NCBI GenBank assembly: GCA_004123355.1
Contig: SCHM01000002.1
Coordinates: 9,335,569-9,399,568 of the forward strand
Length of the DNA stretch: 64,000 bases
Origin: Amphirosellinia nigrospora
Taxonomy: Eukaryota > Ascomycota > Sordariomycetes > Xylariales > Xylariaceae
Direction: 5' to 3'
The position numbers and the translations under genes were made by a program. Shown one piece after another: positions 36,741-47,738 of this stretch (its first letter is position 1; each line of letters opens with the position of its first letter). The notes under the pieces were generated by a model. The model was given only the letters and a program-made list of their open reading frames with translations, did no database searches and had not been told where the DNA came from.

Positions 36741-37950
36741 CTACAAGGTCGCAAAGTAACAAGAAAATAGCTCGGAGATATACTTACTAGCATCACTTGG
36801 TGAGGGCCACGTCAAACTTGCTTGACGACTATCTGGATATGGCGGAGTAGTCGGACGTGGTAGGTTTTCTGTTGTCGGGGCGGCCAACCGACCATACATA
36901 CTTAAGGTCTTGGCATGGGCGTTGCTCAAACCAAGCAAACCGGCTGTGATCAAAAGAAGCCCAAGAAAGATGATGGAGCCGATCTGTGATAGATTTCCGC
37001 TGAATGCAGCAACGAGGTAGACAGTTAGCTTCGCTGCGGCCTCTAAGTAACCCTCAACGTGTGTCTGGTCTCTTAACCATGAGGTCTTTGTTATAGCCTG
37101 CAGGTCTGAGGCCAGACCACGCAGACACACAACCCGCCCACGACCCAGATCTACCATGTACTCCGTTAGTATGTCAGAGACGTCGGGGTTTGGTTCGGGC
37201 GTGTTGGGGCTCGGCCGCGGAATCTTGGGCCACTTTGTGCGCTGCTTGATGATCCAGATGTTTAAGACGCGAGACAGCATAAGTCCAAGCAAGGAAGCAA
37301 CACCCCACCCTAATCTACTGGATTAGCTACGGTAAAGATGGGATGGGGCGATCTGAGGTCTATTTGAATGAGAGAAGGAAGCAGGATAGCAGCGATACAC
37401 ACATTCTCGCAACAGAACCATGAATACGAATGCAACAACTGTAAGCAAAGGGCTTGCTAGGTACAGCACCTGTGAGACCCAGCCAATGCCGGCTTCTTGA
37501 TCACGCCAAATCACGCCGCGCTGTCCGCGGCTGCGCCTTTTGCGTTGGTCGCCGTACGGAAAGTAGCTACGCTGGGGCATGGTACCAACATCGACGACAA
37601 TCCGTTGGCCAGCCTTGCCAACACGCTCAAGGTAACACAGCGTGGCGGTATTCGCGATGTTGTACGTAGATGTCTTCCCGTCGACCGACTCGACGGCATT
37701 GTAGGGTGACGGCAATTCACTGAGCACGGCATCGGCTGCTTGCTGATAGTGTAAGCCGGGAGCCAACAAGAGAGCATCGAGCCATGAGGCGCCCGAGATC
37801 CTTGTCCGTTGTGCAATAGAAGTGAGGTCTGCTAATGCGAGAAGGCCAGCTGCCGAGATGTCTACACCGGGTATGGGGGTTTGCGACCAGTTTGGAAACC
37901 CACGAGCCCGCTTGAGTAGACTCTGGTTGGGATTGTGTGAGCTGATATCA
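36741..37950 (-). CDS. Uncharacterised fungal membrane protein
   Basis: Two minus-strand exons: one running from about 37950 to about 37405, the other from about 37310 to 36741. Exon 1 includes WLDALLLAPGLHYQQAADAV, YNIANTATLCYLERVGKAGQ and the hydrophobic helix LYLASPLLTVVAFVFMVLL. Exon 2 begins WGVASLLGLMLSRVLNIW (second helix) and has a third hydrophobic region around KLTVYLVAAF and SIIFLGLLLITAGLLGL. This suggests at least three or four membrane segments, with loops carrying GRVVCLRGLASDLQAITKTSW. I recall similar proteins only as hypothetical fungal proteins. The 5' end is not resolved: the frame is open to about 37970 but has no suitable ATG, and a short exon (MEV, near 37990) may precede it. 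Confidence 0.6.
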
Positions 37951-37969
37951 TGACGTGTTTCCGTGAGTG

Positions 37970-38781
37970 TTATGGCACTTTACCTCCATGTTTGAACCAA
38001 TAACAGTAATTGGTGGTGATGTTTTTGTTATTGGAGATGATTTAAGTGACGTACAGAGTAATCCTGCGAATCAGAGGCCCTGGTTTGGTTGCATGTTATG
38101 GTCAAGAGTTCGCATCCCCAGCGTCGGCGGTAGCTCCGGCAATAATATGTTCTAATAATCAGACATATATAAGTGATGGGTGGCCTACACTAGGTAAGTC
38201 AAGCAAGCGTTCCTCCTGGCTGCGTCTGAGTGAGCTCGCGGTGAGACGCCTTCCTTCATCTTGGTCTAGCCTGCCGGCTCGGAATCTTCCCTTGGCCGTG
38301 ATAGGCAAGTCGAAGGGAATCACCAAGCCCATAGCACTGCCTGACGTTCGCGCCAAGGACAACAAGCCTGGTGATCAGTTGACTTGTTGCGACGTTAGCG
38401 TCAGCTGCGATATGGTTCAAGTACAGTGTACGGTATAGCGATCCTCAGCACGGCATGGCGGCGGCACATGCACTTAGGTATACAGTTAGGCAGGGTGCTA
38501 CAAGCATTCGCGGGGTGGCATGGGGTTAGCGCCGGGAGCTGGAAACTCCACTCAGCCTGCAGCCCACAGCCTACAGCCCGCAGCCCGCAGCGCAGCCTGC
38601 ATGAAGGCAATCGATAAAAGCTCCAGCAGAGCAGCGCCTGTGCTACGCTACATGGCCGCTGTGAATTAACCTCGAGGGTGTACGGGTACCTAAGGTATTA
38701 CTTAGCTCGTACAACATTCTTCAAGGCGGAAGCTCGTCGTATACCGCCCACCCCATCCAGCTACCGTGACTTCAAATTGAT
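37970..38781. other. Divergent intergenic region
   Basis: Lies between the start of the membrane protein (-) and ATG29 (+), so it should hold both promoters. 38560-38600 has a short CAGCC-type repeat. No gene supported. Confidence 0.5.
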
Positions 38782-40303
38782 ATGGCTTCACTCCCGCCTG
38801 AGCCGACCTATACCGTCTTCATCCGGCTCCCTTTCCCCCGGGGTGACTTTGTGGACCCTCCTCCTGTACGTAATGCAATGCTACTTTAGCTTCACCGTCG
38901 CCCTCGTCCTTGTCCTCGTGGCCGTCATCGGCCAAGACTGACACTGATCTAGGCGAACTGGGAACCATCAAAAGATGAAGCTCTGTGGAGCATTGTCTCG
39001 AAGCTGTCAAAGACAGAGGTAGACTGTAGGTTGGAGCGTCATTCTCGAGCAGTAGTAACCAGAGAGGAGCTGGGACTATGCTAACCACTCACAGGGAACG
39101 ACATGCAAGTTCGACCGCCGCCATTGTTCGTCCCACGCACTGACATTTAGCAGCGCTGCCAAGTTCGAGGTCACCGTTGACTTTCTCCTCCAGCAAGTCG
39201 CCTGGCTCACGGAGCGCCATGCCTCTCAGGTACGAGCCCAGATACGCAAGACCGCTGCTGCTGCCAAAGTCTCACCCGCGCCGTCGCCCCAACCACAAAC
39301 ATCCGAAGGCACATTCTCGGCCGATCTTCCACGGTACACGGGTCCGGCGACCCAGCCCCGTGCGCCTTCTTCAACCTCAATCCGTAAAGATGCGCCTTTG
39401 CCGCTAAACGAACAAAACACCCCGACTTCATCCATGAGAAGCACCCCGCGTCCACCCTCGACCAGAACTTCATCTACAAAAACTACCTTTTTCACGACCA
39501 GAAACCTCGGCAATAGTAGTGGTAAAGGTCACGGGAAATCTAGCGTCGATACACAGCGGAATCGACTGACATCTCTCCCCATCACCACCAACATTGATGA
39601 TCAGGATGATCAAAACGGCCAGGCAGCGGACCCCCGGTCCCCCGGTCCGACCGAATTAAGCTCCGCCGCCTCATCCTCGTCCTCATCTTCCTCAAGCCCT
39701 GCGCAATCGAGAATTATCCGCCGTCCGCCACGATTCCAAAGCAACGAAGGGCCGTCCTTCGTAGATGACGATGATGATGACGACGAGGCAGAGCCAGCTT
39801 TTCTACCATATAGACCGCAGGCCGAGCATGACTTAAGTGCGACACTACGTGGCAATCTTCGAGACCCGGGGAGCAGGGCCTTCAAAGGGTCCGACCGACA
39901 CCATATTCATCATTCTCAGACCTCGGATTCCTCCACGAGTTCCGCTCCGGTGTCGAGGGGCGCCAATGACAAGCGCCCCGGTGGTCCTCGATCACCACGT
40001 CGGACCATGGAGTCGGCAGGCCGTAGCCCAGGTGGGAAGTCGTCAAAAGGATACTCGCGAGATAGCGACGGAACGCCCAGTATGGCAGCAGTTTTAGTGA
40101 TTTGGATGGTAAAAACCAAATTTTTTCACCTTCATAATGGGCTCTCACTAACTTGCCTAACAGATGCCTCCGTGACTCAGTCGGCGTTAGAAGAAGCGCT
40201 CGCAAGCAGGATGCAAGACGGCAGTACAATCGGCAGTCTTAGAGGGACTATTAGCAACGCATTCCGAAGCAGGTATCAGACAAAACCAAGTAACGGGCCT
40301 TAA
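38782..40303 (+). CDS. ATG29: Autophagy-related protein 29
   Basis: Scaffold subunit of the Atg17-Atg29-Atg31-type complex that organises the pre-autophagosomal structure. Exon 1 (38782-38865) encodes MASLPPEPTYTVFIRLPFPR and GDFVDPPP, the canonical N-terminus. Exon 2 (38953-39025) gives NWEPSKDEALWSIVSKLSK. A 10-base exon 3 (39095-39104) completes VDWND, and exon 4 starts at 39151 or 39154 with AAKFEVTVDFLLQQVAWLTE and RHASQVRAQIRK, the ATG29 hallmark. The intron after exon 3 uses a GC donor (AT|GCAAGT). A Ser/Pro-rich, partly acidic (poly-Asp) tail follows. The last intron is 40109-40163, with exon 5 40164-40303 encoding ASVTQSALEEALASRM. Near 40085 one base appears missing (ATGGCAGC where MGSSFSDLD needs an extra G); otherwise the intron phase is correct. 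Confidence 0.92.
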
Positions 40304-41049
40304 TATATAGGGGATATCTCGCCGCATTCAAAAATCCTGAAATTCGAGCGGTACACATTCAGGGTCTTTTCTTCACCGTTTCGGTAACTTTCTACTATAT
40401 AAGTTTCTACACACCCCAGAAGTACCGAAAATGGATTGATTTTTTTATGGTAAATGATTTTGGCTTGTATATTTCTATTCTATTTCCACAGCCGCGCAGT
40501 CAGGGGTATGAATTATGGGGTTTGACGGAGCTTAGGCGTTCAAGATGATTTTTAATACAACGTGTATGAATGATCTGCAGGCACTTACAGGCTGACATTA
40601 GCTAACAATCAATCAGATTCTCCATTGACTATCACCTTCTCTTCAATTGTACTACTGCCCCTCGAGTAGTGCTTCACTTACATGTGATACAAGAAGCGAG
40701 ATATGTTCATGTGAAGGTATTTCTGCACTTACGTAGTGACTGTACTACGTACAAAATGTCATTTTCATATTGGTCGTTATTCCAATACTTGCATATAATG
40801 AAGGGGTGAAACATTTATATAAACATTTAAACTATAAACATGAACTGACTTATAATTCGCTCTCGTGATATAAATCATAATTTTCTGAAGAACGAGCCGC
40901 AACGCAGAAAACAGATAGAAAGAGCGATGAAACAAGGGTATATTGCCCAACAGGGGCCGTCCAGCAAGACTTTTCATCTCGAAAATAAATTTCAAGTTTA
41001 CAACTTACAGTAACCATGTTCCAACTTTTTGAGTCTATTCGAGGGCCGC
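40304..41049. other. Intergenic, convergent gene ends
   Basis: AT-rich 3' flanks of ATG29 (+) and the uncharacterised gene at 41050 (-). No gene seen. Confidence 0.6.
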
Positions 41050-42508
41050 CTACGTCCCCGGTCGCCGTCGAGGCGCGGCAATGAGAGACGTGCCTGTAGG
41101 TCGTGTCAGATAAATTTGGGGGCCCGGGAATACTGCCGTCTCATTCTGGAAACGCGAATTAAACTGGAGCTCGGGGGTGCGGCGGTTCATGACAGACCCG
41201 CGAACGGCCGTTGTCATGCGAGTGACAACCGCGTCAAGTTCGTCATAGGTCGGCCTATTGAACGCGTTTATCGTCTCGGCCTCGCGAACCAGCTTCCGCA
41301 AGGCGTCGACGAGCCTCGGGTACTCGCTGTCGACTGGGTCCATGCGGACCAGCAGGTCCTGGTTGGCGGCGCTGCGGAGGGCTCGCTTGTCGGCGTGCCC
41401 GTTGGCGTTTCGGTACGCCGGGCTGCCCAGGAGTTGCTTGCGCGCCGACTCGAGGACTCGGACTCGCCAGTCCATGTAGGCGTTGATGTAGTTGATGCAA
41501 AACCGGAATACGTCCGGAAGGCCGATTCGCAGGCCGGAGTTGGTGCTGGTATATCGAGCTAGAAGATGCCTGATTAGCAAGGAGGTTCACTAGAAAAAGA
41601 GAGAACGAACAAAGGGGGGGGGGGCTAGATGGGTAGCTGGGCGGAATGTCTGTAAAGGGAATACAAAAGGGAAGGGGAGGTGAGGAGAGTGTAAGCTACT
41701 AGATATCTTTTAATAATAGCGTTTGTTAGTTTTTATACAATACTTACTTAGCCTTCGTGCCTCCTCTGGTGTGAGCATGTAAAGTTCCTCGAAGATACGG
41801 CGATCATCGTCATTGAAACCCGTGCCTCTAAGGAGTTGAAACTCGACCATTTTTGCGTCAAGGGTCAAATTACTCTCGTGAACGATCTTATTCGCCGAGT
41901 TACCCTTCTGGTTGTAACGACCAGAGTCGTACTTCTCGTGTAAAGACGGATCATCTCTCAGCGCATGGTTCATGAACCGATACCTGACCTCGCTCCAAGA
42001 CCGAGCAAAGTCGAATATAGCGTCGACGGAGAACTTCTCCCCGCCTTCCGTCAGTTGTCGAAGGTTATCCCGGTACGCCTTTCCCATGACGTTTTGGAGA
42101 TCATCAGGATTGGGCCACACGGTCCTGGCCATCCTGATGAGGGCATCATGCTCGGCTAGTTGAATTTCCGCGGCCCGGTTCCCCGCGAGGGTGATGCGCC
42201 GTTTCTTTGCGTTGGGCTGTGCTGGGTCGACGTAATCGTATTGGATCTGCTTCGTCTCGAGCGCGGCTGCCAACACAGCAGCAATCGTGCCGTTCTCGTC
42301 AATCGCCCCGGGGCGTCCTGTAACCCTGGATGAACTCGTTCCAGTGGCCTTGTTTGGCGTCGAGATCACGGAGAAAGAGCAGAAGACTGTATCTCCCGTC
42401 GTCGACGTCAACATCTCCGGCGGCCTGCGTCGTATCAAGGTCGGGAAGCATCTGCCAGCGTGAAGCCTTTCTCTTCAGACTGGTGGTGAAATCGAACTGG
42501 GCAGACAT
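41050..42508 (-). CDS. Uncharacterised conserved-looking fungal protein
   Basis: Starts MSAQFDFTTSLKRKASRWQM at 42508. Exon 1 runs to 41748 and includes DDGRYSLLLFLRDLDAKQGH, AIDENGTIAAVLAAALETKQ, IFDFARSWSEVRYRFMNHAL and RRIFEELYMLTPEEARRL. An intron at 41559-41747 (donor GTAAGT, containing an 11-base G run near 41614-41624) leads to exon 2 (41558-41050) with PDVFRFCINYINAYMDWRVR and NAFNRPTYDELDAVVTRMT. Total is about 470 residues, charged and soluble with no signal or membrane segment. Between FIQGYRTP and GAIDENG (near 42307-42314, CCCCGGGG) the frame changes by one base. I recall similar sequences as hypothetical proteins of Sordariomycetes; function unknown. Confidence 0.65.
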
Positions 42509-44216
42509 CGTTTCTCTTCTTTTTGTCAGGTAGTATTCTTCAAGTGTATGGTGGTTTTTTTGCAAGACTATGATGCTAAGCTGATCTGATCTACAACTTC
42601 ATGAGCTTAAGGTATTCGTGTCTATCCAGCCCTCAAATCACCATATAAATACGACTACTATGCTTGTAAGGGTGGGTATCATCCTGAGCCTGAACAAAGG
42701 TCTTTCTTGCAATATGAAAGAATCACATCTGCATTGTATCGTAGGACGCTCTCTTTCACTTGCCAAGTTTCAAAGAAAAGTGTCAATGAGATATGTATAG
42801 TACATTGTTTATTGTTCGATGATAAGGGCAACTTCACTCGAAATCATAGCCTATGGACAACGTATTATCTATCTCTCAGCGTGTAGGCTAGGGGGCACAA
42901 TCAAACGATTAGGTAGTGCTACTTTGTCCTGAACAATGAGAAGAGGAGAATCTGTCAAGGCGATGTCAGCTGTTTCTTTTCATGTTTGCAATTGCTCCTT
43001 CGACGCATAGCCTTTTGCTACTAGGCTGGCATCCTATCTCTTCGAATGCCGCCTTGCGCCTTGGCACCGCGACTTAGCAAGAAACACGTTATAAAACTCG
43101 CCCATGCTACTCGGATAATCGCGGCGCCGAGGCGGTATTCAAAGAAATAGGGCAGATCGAGTTACAGTAGTCGCATATGAAGCTCGGCGTCGGAGCAACT
43201 ATTTAGGGGTGAGGTTTCATGCGTATCATCCTTTGGCAAGATGATCCCTCGGTACGTAGGAATTTTTACCTTGCGCAGGGACGAGCAGGGCAATATAGAG
43301 TTGCATGATGGATCGTGATAAGCTCCCAGGGAATTCCACGGGCGGTTCTGTGACGCAGGAAATGATAATTGTTTTTTCTGCCTCGTCCAGTTCACAAGTT
43401 CTTTATTAAGTGGTTCGCCTATTCTGCCTCATATGATTGCCTGATAAGAACATAATAGCTTATGTAGACCGCCAATAGTACAACTTCAGTCATAATCAGC
43501 TCAGAGTCCTGTTGTCAAGGAAACTGTTGATTCGAGAAAATGCTGGACTTCTTACATTAATGGGAGGCTAGACTCCGGAATCAGTCGGTGTATGAGGAGA
43601 TGCTGGGCTGAATATCTCGCCACCCGACTTTGGCTATTTTAAGACTTAACATGAAGTTAGCCCCGTTTCCTACCCCCTCCAACTCTTAGGAAATGGTTCG
43701 TTCCCGTAGTCTGGCAAGGGTCTAGTAAACGATACACCCAATAGCGTCCAACACATGGATACATGCGATGCCGCTAGGCGGCTGAGATTAGGATCGTGTC
43801 TGGGCAGGATCTGGGGTTGGGCTTGTAAGGGGCCCTGGCTAGACCAATTTCCTGGGTTCTCTTGCCAAGTCGAGACCTTGCAAACACGATCCGACATGAA
43901 TCTCTGATTCGCTCAAGTACCTTAGCGTAGTTACTACCTGTGTTAGTGTAGACAAACATTAGCTTAATGACGGTCAGCTCGTCTCGGCAAGGCAAAATAG
44001 ACACTTGCGCAGCGGGTGGTGTTTGATGAAAAATGGTGGTAAGACGGCCTAACTTCCCAAGTAGTTGAAAGAATCGCCGACTATAAGAAGATGGCTCATC
44101 GCCCGCGTTGGGGGCGGTCTCTCGTGACTTGAAGGGAACTTAAACTGCATCATCGGCCTATCTACTGCTCTCTTCGTCTCAGTCGCCATCCTATATCCCT
44201 CCAATACTCATCATAA
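42509..44216. other. Divergent intergenic region
   Basis: About 1.7 kb between the uncharacterised gene (-) and the small GPI-type protein (+). No supported gene; it should include both promoters. Confidence 0.5.
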
Positions 44217-44913
44217 TGGCTTTCGAACTCGTTGCCGGCCATGTTGCCTCCAACCTCGGCTTGACCAACTACACATTGGGCGCTCGTGAGGCCCCTGATT
44301 TCACCGTCAAACTAGCGGCAAGAGATGGCCCCAAACCGTGAACATCTTCATTGATGCCATGGATGCCGACACCAATGACTACGAATATGCTGCGTCTGTC
44401 GTTGAGGCCTGCTCGTCCCAGACCGTCTACGCCTTGCGATGCACTTCGGGAGCGGCTGATTTCTGTGGCGGAAATGTCCCCGTATGTTCTCCCAAACGCA
44501 ACTCATCTACCTGGAGTACATGACAATAGTGATAGACTAACACCATTGGAAGGCCGCGACCGTCACAGAGAATGCGAGCCGGTACTACTTCTCGAGCGCT
44601 GCTACCACCAAGACAGGCGGTGTCGAGGTTAAAGTGACAGCCATTGAGACCTGCCAGCTGGATGGCACCACCGCCGCGACTTGTACGGGAACGGGCATTG
44701 TGTCGGCCCAGGGTCACAAGTCCACGGGTACGGCCACGACCACGTACGCAGACGCGGCTTCGCAGCGCTTCGACGTCGCCATCACGGGCGGTAACGAGAA
44801 GCTCGCCAGCCCGACCGGCAAGTGCAGCGCCGCCTCAAACATCAACACCAGGGCCGTCGCCCTTTGGGGTTTCCTCGGCGCCGTTGGTGCCGTTGGTGTG
44901 TTGGCGCTCTAAG
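44217..44913 (+). CDS. Small secreted GPI-anchored-type protein
   Basis: Predicted cell-surface protein. The Met at 44217 opens MAFELVAGHVASNLGLTNYT, which is not an obvious signal peptide and runs in a frame closing at 44341. One base out of register the body continues: VNIFIDAMDADTNDYEYAAS, VVEACSSQTVYALRC and CGGNVP. It is followed by an intron with donor GTATGT near 44481 and acceptor near 44552, then AATVTENASRYYFSSA, ETCQLDGTTAATCTGTG and a hydrophobic C-terminus (ALWGFLGAVGAVGVLAL) typical of a GPI-attachment signal. Cys residues are spaced as in small disulphide-bonded wall proteins. The frame change lies near 44325-44335 in a GGCCCC context. No enzymatic motif. Confidence 0.65.
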
Positions 44914-45803
44914 TGGTGGACATTGTAGCTCTACTAGCTGCATGTAGACGTACTGGGAAGAAGAAAAAAGCATGCATGCCGCTTACATCACAAGGATTGT
45001 GGGAGGCTGCGTGAACGTGCATAGAGCATTGATTTCGGGCTGGCGTTTTGCTGCAAATGTGGCTGATCAAGATGACATGAACATATATACCCAGATAGTT
45101 AAAAAGAATAACATCATATTCCCCTGAAATCATGGACTGGTCATCCTGGTCATATCTTGCATGTTGTTTAAACTCAGCTGCTGGGTTCGGTAGTGAGATT
45201 GAAGAGCCTCAACTTATGTCAACATCCTTGTCCGGTCTGATTACCTCACACGGCTGATTGCACTTTGTTGTTTATCTAATTGCATTTCTCTTTCGGCAAT
45301 TTCTTGGTAGGACCAGCCACGCTTATGAAACCGTATTATCAAACCATAATCTAAGTACCACCCGTCACATGTCATGCCTCACTCCCCCAGTGTCACACAC
45401 CTGAGACCTGGCTGGATCTGTGTATCATGTATATAGTCATATGATTGCGAAACTCTGCGACAGTTTGCACGAGACTTTATTGCTTGTTACACCCGATCTA
45501 ACATGGCTAACCCGTATCGCGACACTCCCCTCCCCGCACCGGTAGCCCATCATTCATAGAAGCCTAGAATCTCTCCGATGATAGACTGAATGTGTTTTTG
45601 GGATCGAACTTCTCCGAACAGCCTACTTCTTGTCAGTATACGGTACCTCATTTCCAGGCCTTGATTCAATGTGATTCATAGTCTGCTACCCGCATCTCTA
45701 TCTCTAACAGAAGCATTCGGGGCTCAACTTACTGTGAGAGGGTTAGCTAAGCCGATCTAGCTAGCCAATATTTAGGCCTTGAGCTACGGTAGTTGAGACG
45801 TAC
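44914..45803. other. Intergenic, convergent gene ends
   Basis: 3' flanks of the small GPI-type gene (+) and the FAD oxidase (-). A possible short terminal exon of the oxidase may lie near 45720-45770 but cannot be fixed. Confidence 0.5.
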
Positions 45804-47738
45804 TTTGAATCTAGCCAGATGATCTGGGTCAATATTCTTTGTGGCATTGCCAAACACCTCGCGTGTGTTCTTCGTCCAGTGTGGACGCGAGGGAATTCAT
45901 TGATGAGTGTGGTAGCTAGATTAATATCAGGCAGTTGACTCATCACTCGATTTCCCATGAAAGCAACGAAATTCGTTAGGGGTGGGGGTCTACACACAGA
46001 ATTGCTCGTTGTATCGTTTACCATCTCCGGTTGTGGGATGGAAGGATGGGAAGTCAAACATGATCGCGCCCTTGGTCCAGTCTACCTTATCGGACGTGTT
46101 GTATGTGACCTGTCCCAAGAAGTCGAAGTACGCCTTACCAAACTTGATATTGATTCCGCTGCGATATGTAGAAGCCACTAGATTTTTAAGTCAGTTTCAT
46201 TAAAGTATAAGTGCCCCTTCATGAGTTAGGAAGCTCTCGGAAGTCGTAGAGATTATTAAGAACGAAGATCGAGAAGATCACTCACTGGTCCTCCCTGCAC
46301 TTGCTTCGGCATCGAAGGCTTCGCGCACACGCTTTAGCACCTCGTTTGCCATGACGACTGGGAAAGCAAGTTCCAAAGTGTAGCCGTGCAAGCCTTGCTC
46401 CCACTCCGGCTTCTGATCTGGGTATAAACCGCCAATCAAAACATCGTAATTCCAGCCGTAGACTGGCCATGTGAGAATGTCATTCCACGTCGTCTTCTCC
46501 TTGAAATTCGGTGCAGACCACAACGCGAAAGCCGTGGTCTCGAAGAACCAGTTAGATGAAGGCAGGTATTTGCCGCTCTCAAGCGTGGTCTTGGCTACGC
46601 CGGCCTCGAAATCTGTGATCGAAAACGTGTTTTGGAACCCTTGCTGGTCGCTCAACGTGAGCGGGACCTTGTCATAATACCGCCAGTGAAACTTTTTGTT
46701 ATATGGCCACCACTGCGTCAAGGATGGGAAGTAAGCACAATAATTTCGCCAGCATCGAGGTATGACTTACCCAGAAGTTCGCTGTGGCATATGGTGCAAT
46801 CAAACCGTAGATGTCGCCGTTCAGTACGTCATCCTCGTCCAGACTTTGATCCCCATGCGTTAGCCTAATCTTTTCATGTGTACTTAACGAAACGATAGGG
46901 TCCTTACATCTCTTGCTTGGCAAATACTTTGAAGTCGGGGTAGATCTTGAACTTCATCCGCGCAATGATACCTAGGAGGCCTAGAGAAGTTGAGGCCGCT
47001 GCGTGAAAAACACATTAGTCGAGATCTCTAAGTGTCATGTCATAGTACTTTCTAAAACATACGAAACAAGCAGACCAAAGAATCAGGTAGAGGTTTTCAT
47101 ACTCACCGAGCCAATCGTCGTTTTCGTTATCCCGATCGATCATAACTAGTTCGCCATTGCCATTAATAATGTCCATCGACATTACACCGGCAGCAACCAT
47201 TGAGTCTTCTCTAATGGATGAACGATGACCACCCATGGCGACTGCGCCCGCCATGGTGATATTCCAGTTCACTAGTGTATAGCCCATCGAGGCATTACGT
47301 TCGTGTAGCCATTCTGCGAGTTGTAGAAACGTTACACCCGCTTCGATGTCGACGGTCCCCGATTCCGCTCCTTCTTCAAGGACCAAGTTCGAGATCCCAT
47401 TGACAAACTCTGTTCGAACTATGACGGTATCGGGGTTGTCTGAACACATGGTGTCGTACCTTTAACGCGCAGAGATCAGTCGAAGGTTGGGTGGGTAACA
47501 GAATGTGTATTCTCTCGACTACTTACCACATATGCCCCTTTCCTGAAGCTCTAATCGGCGTGCCGTTTGCAACCGCTTGCTTCACAACGGACACCATGTC
47601 GTCCACGCTGGTGGCATTGTGAACGGAAGCCACATCGCGGCAGGCTGGGAAACCGTCGCCGTCAAATGTATTGTAAGGGACCGCTATAATGGGGGTGATA
47701 GTTGCCGCAAGGGCAGTAAGGTACCCTAGAGACGGCAT
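45804..47738 (-). CDS. Secreted FAD-binding oxidase (PCMH fold, ALO-type C-terminus)
   Basis: Predicted extracellular flavoprotein oxidase of the FAD-binding type 4 / D-arabinonolactone oxidase-like group. A signal peptide is visible at the start (MPSLGYLTALAATITPIIAV). The FAD domain shows ATSVDDMVSVVKQAVANG, SGKGHMW (the His of the GH motif may carry FAD covalently) and NITMAGAVAMGGHRSS. Exons joining in phase: 47738-47527, 47459-47107, 46998-46908, 46843-46771, 46712-46286 and 46177 onward. The C-terminal domain contains FHWRYYDKVPLTL, WFFETTAFALW and INIKFGKAYFDFLGQVTYN, then FVAFMGNRVMSQL and REVFGNATKNIDPDHLARF. In the last exon the frame changes at least twice, near 45985 (CCCCCACCCC) and 45885 (CACAC). 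The substrate (a sugar or lactone) is inference only. Confidence 0.82.
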
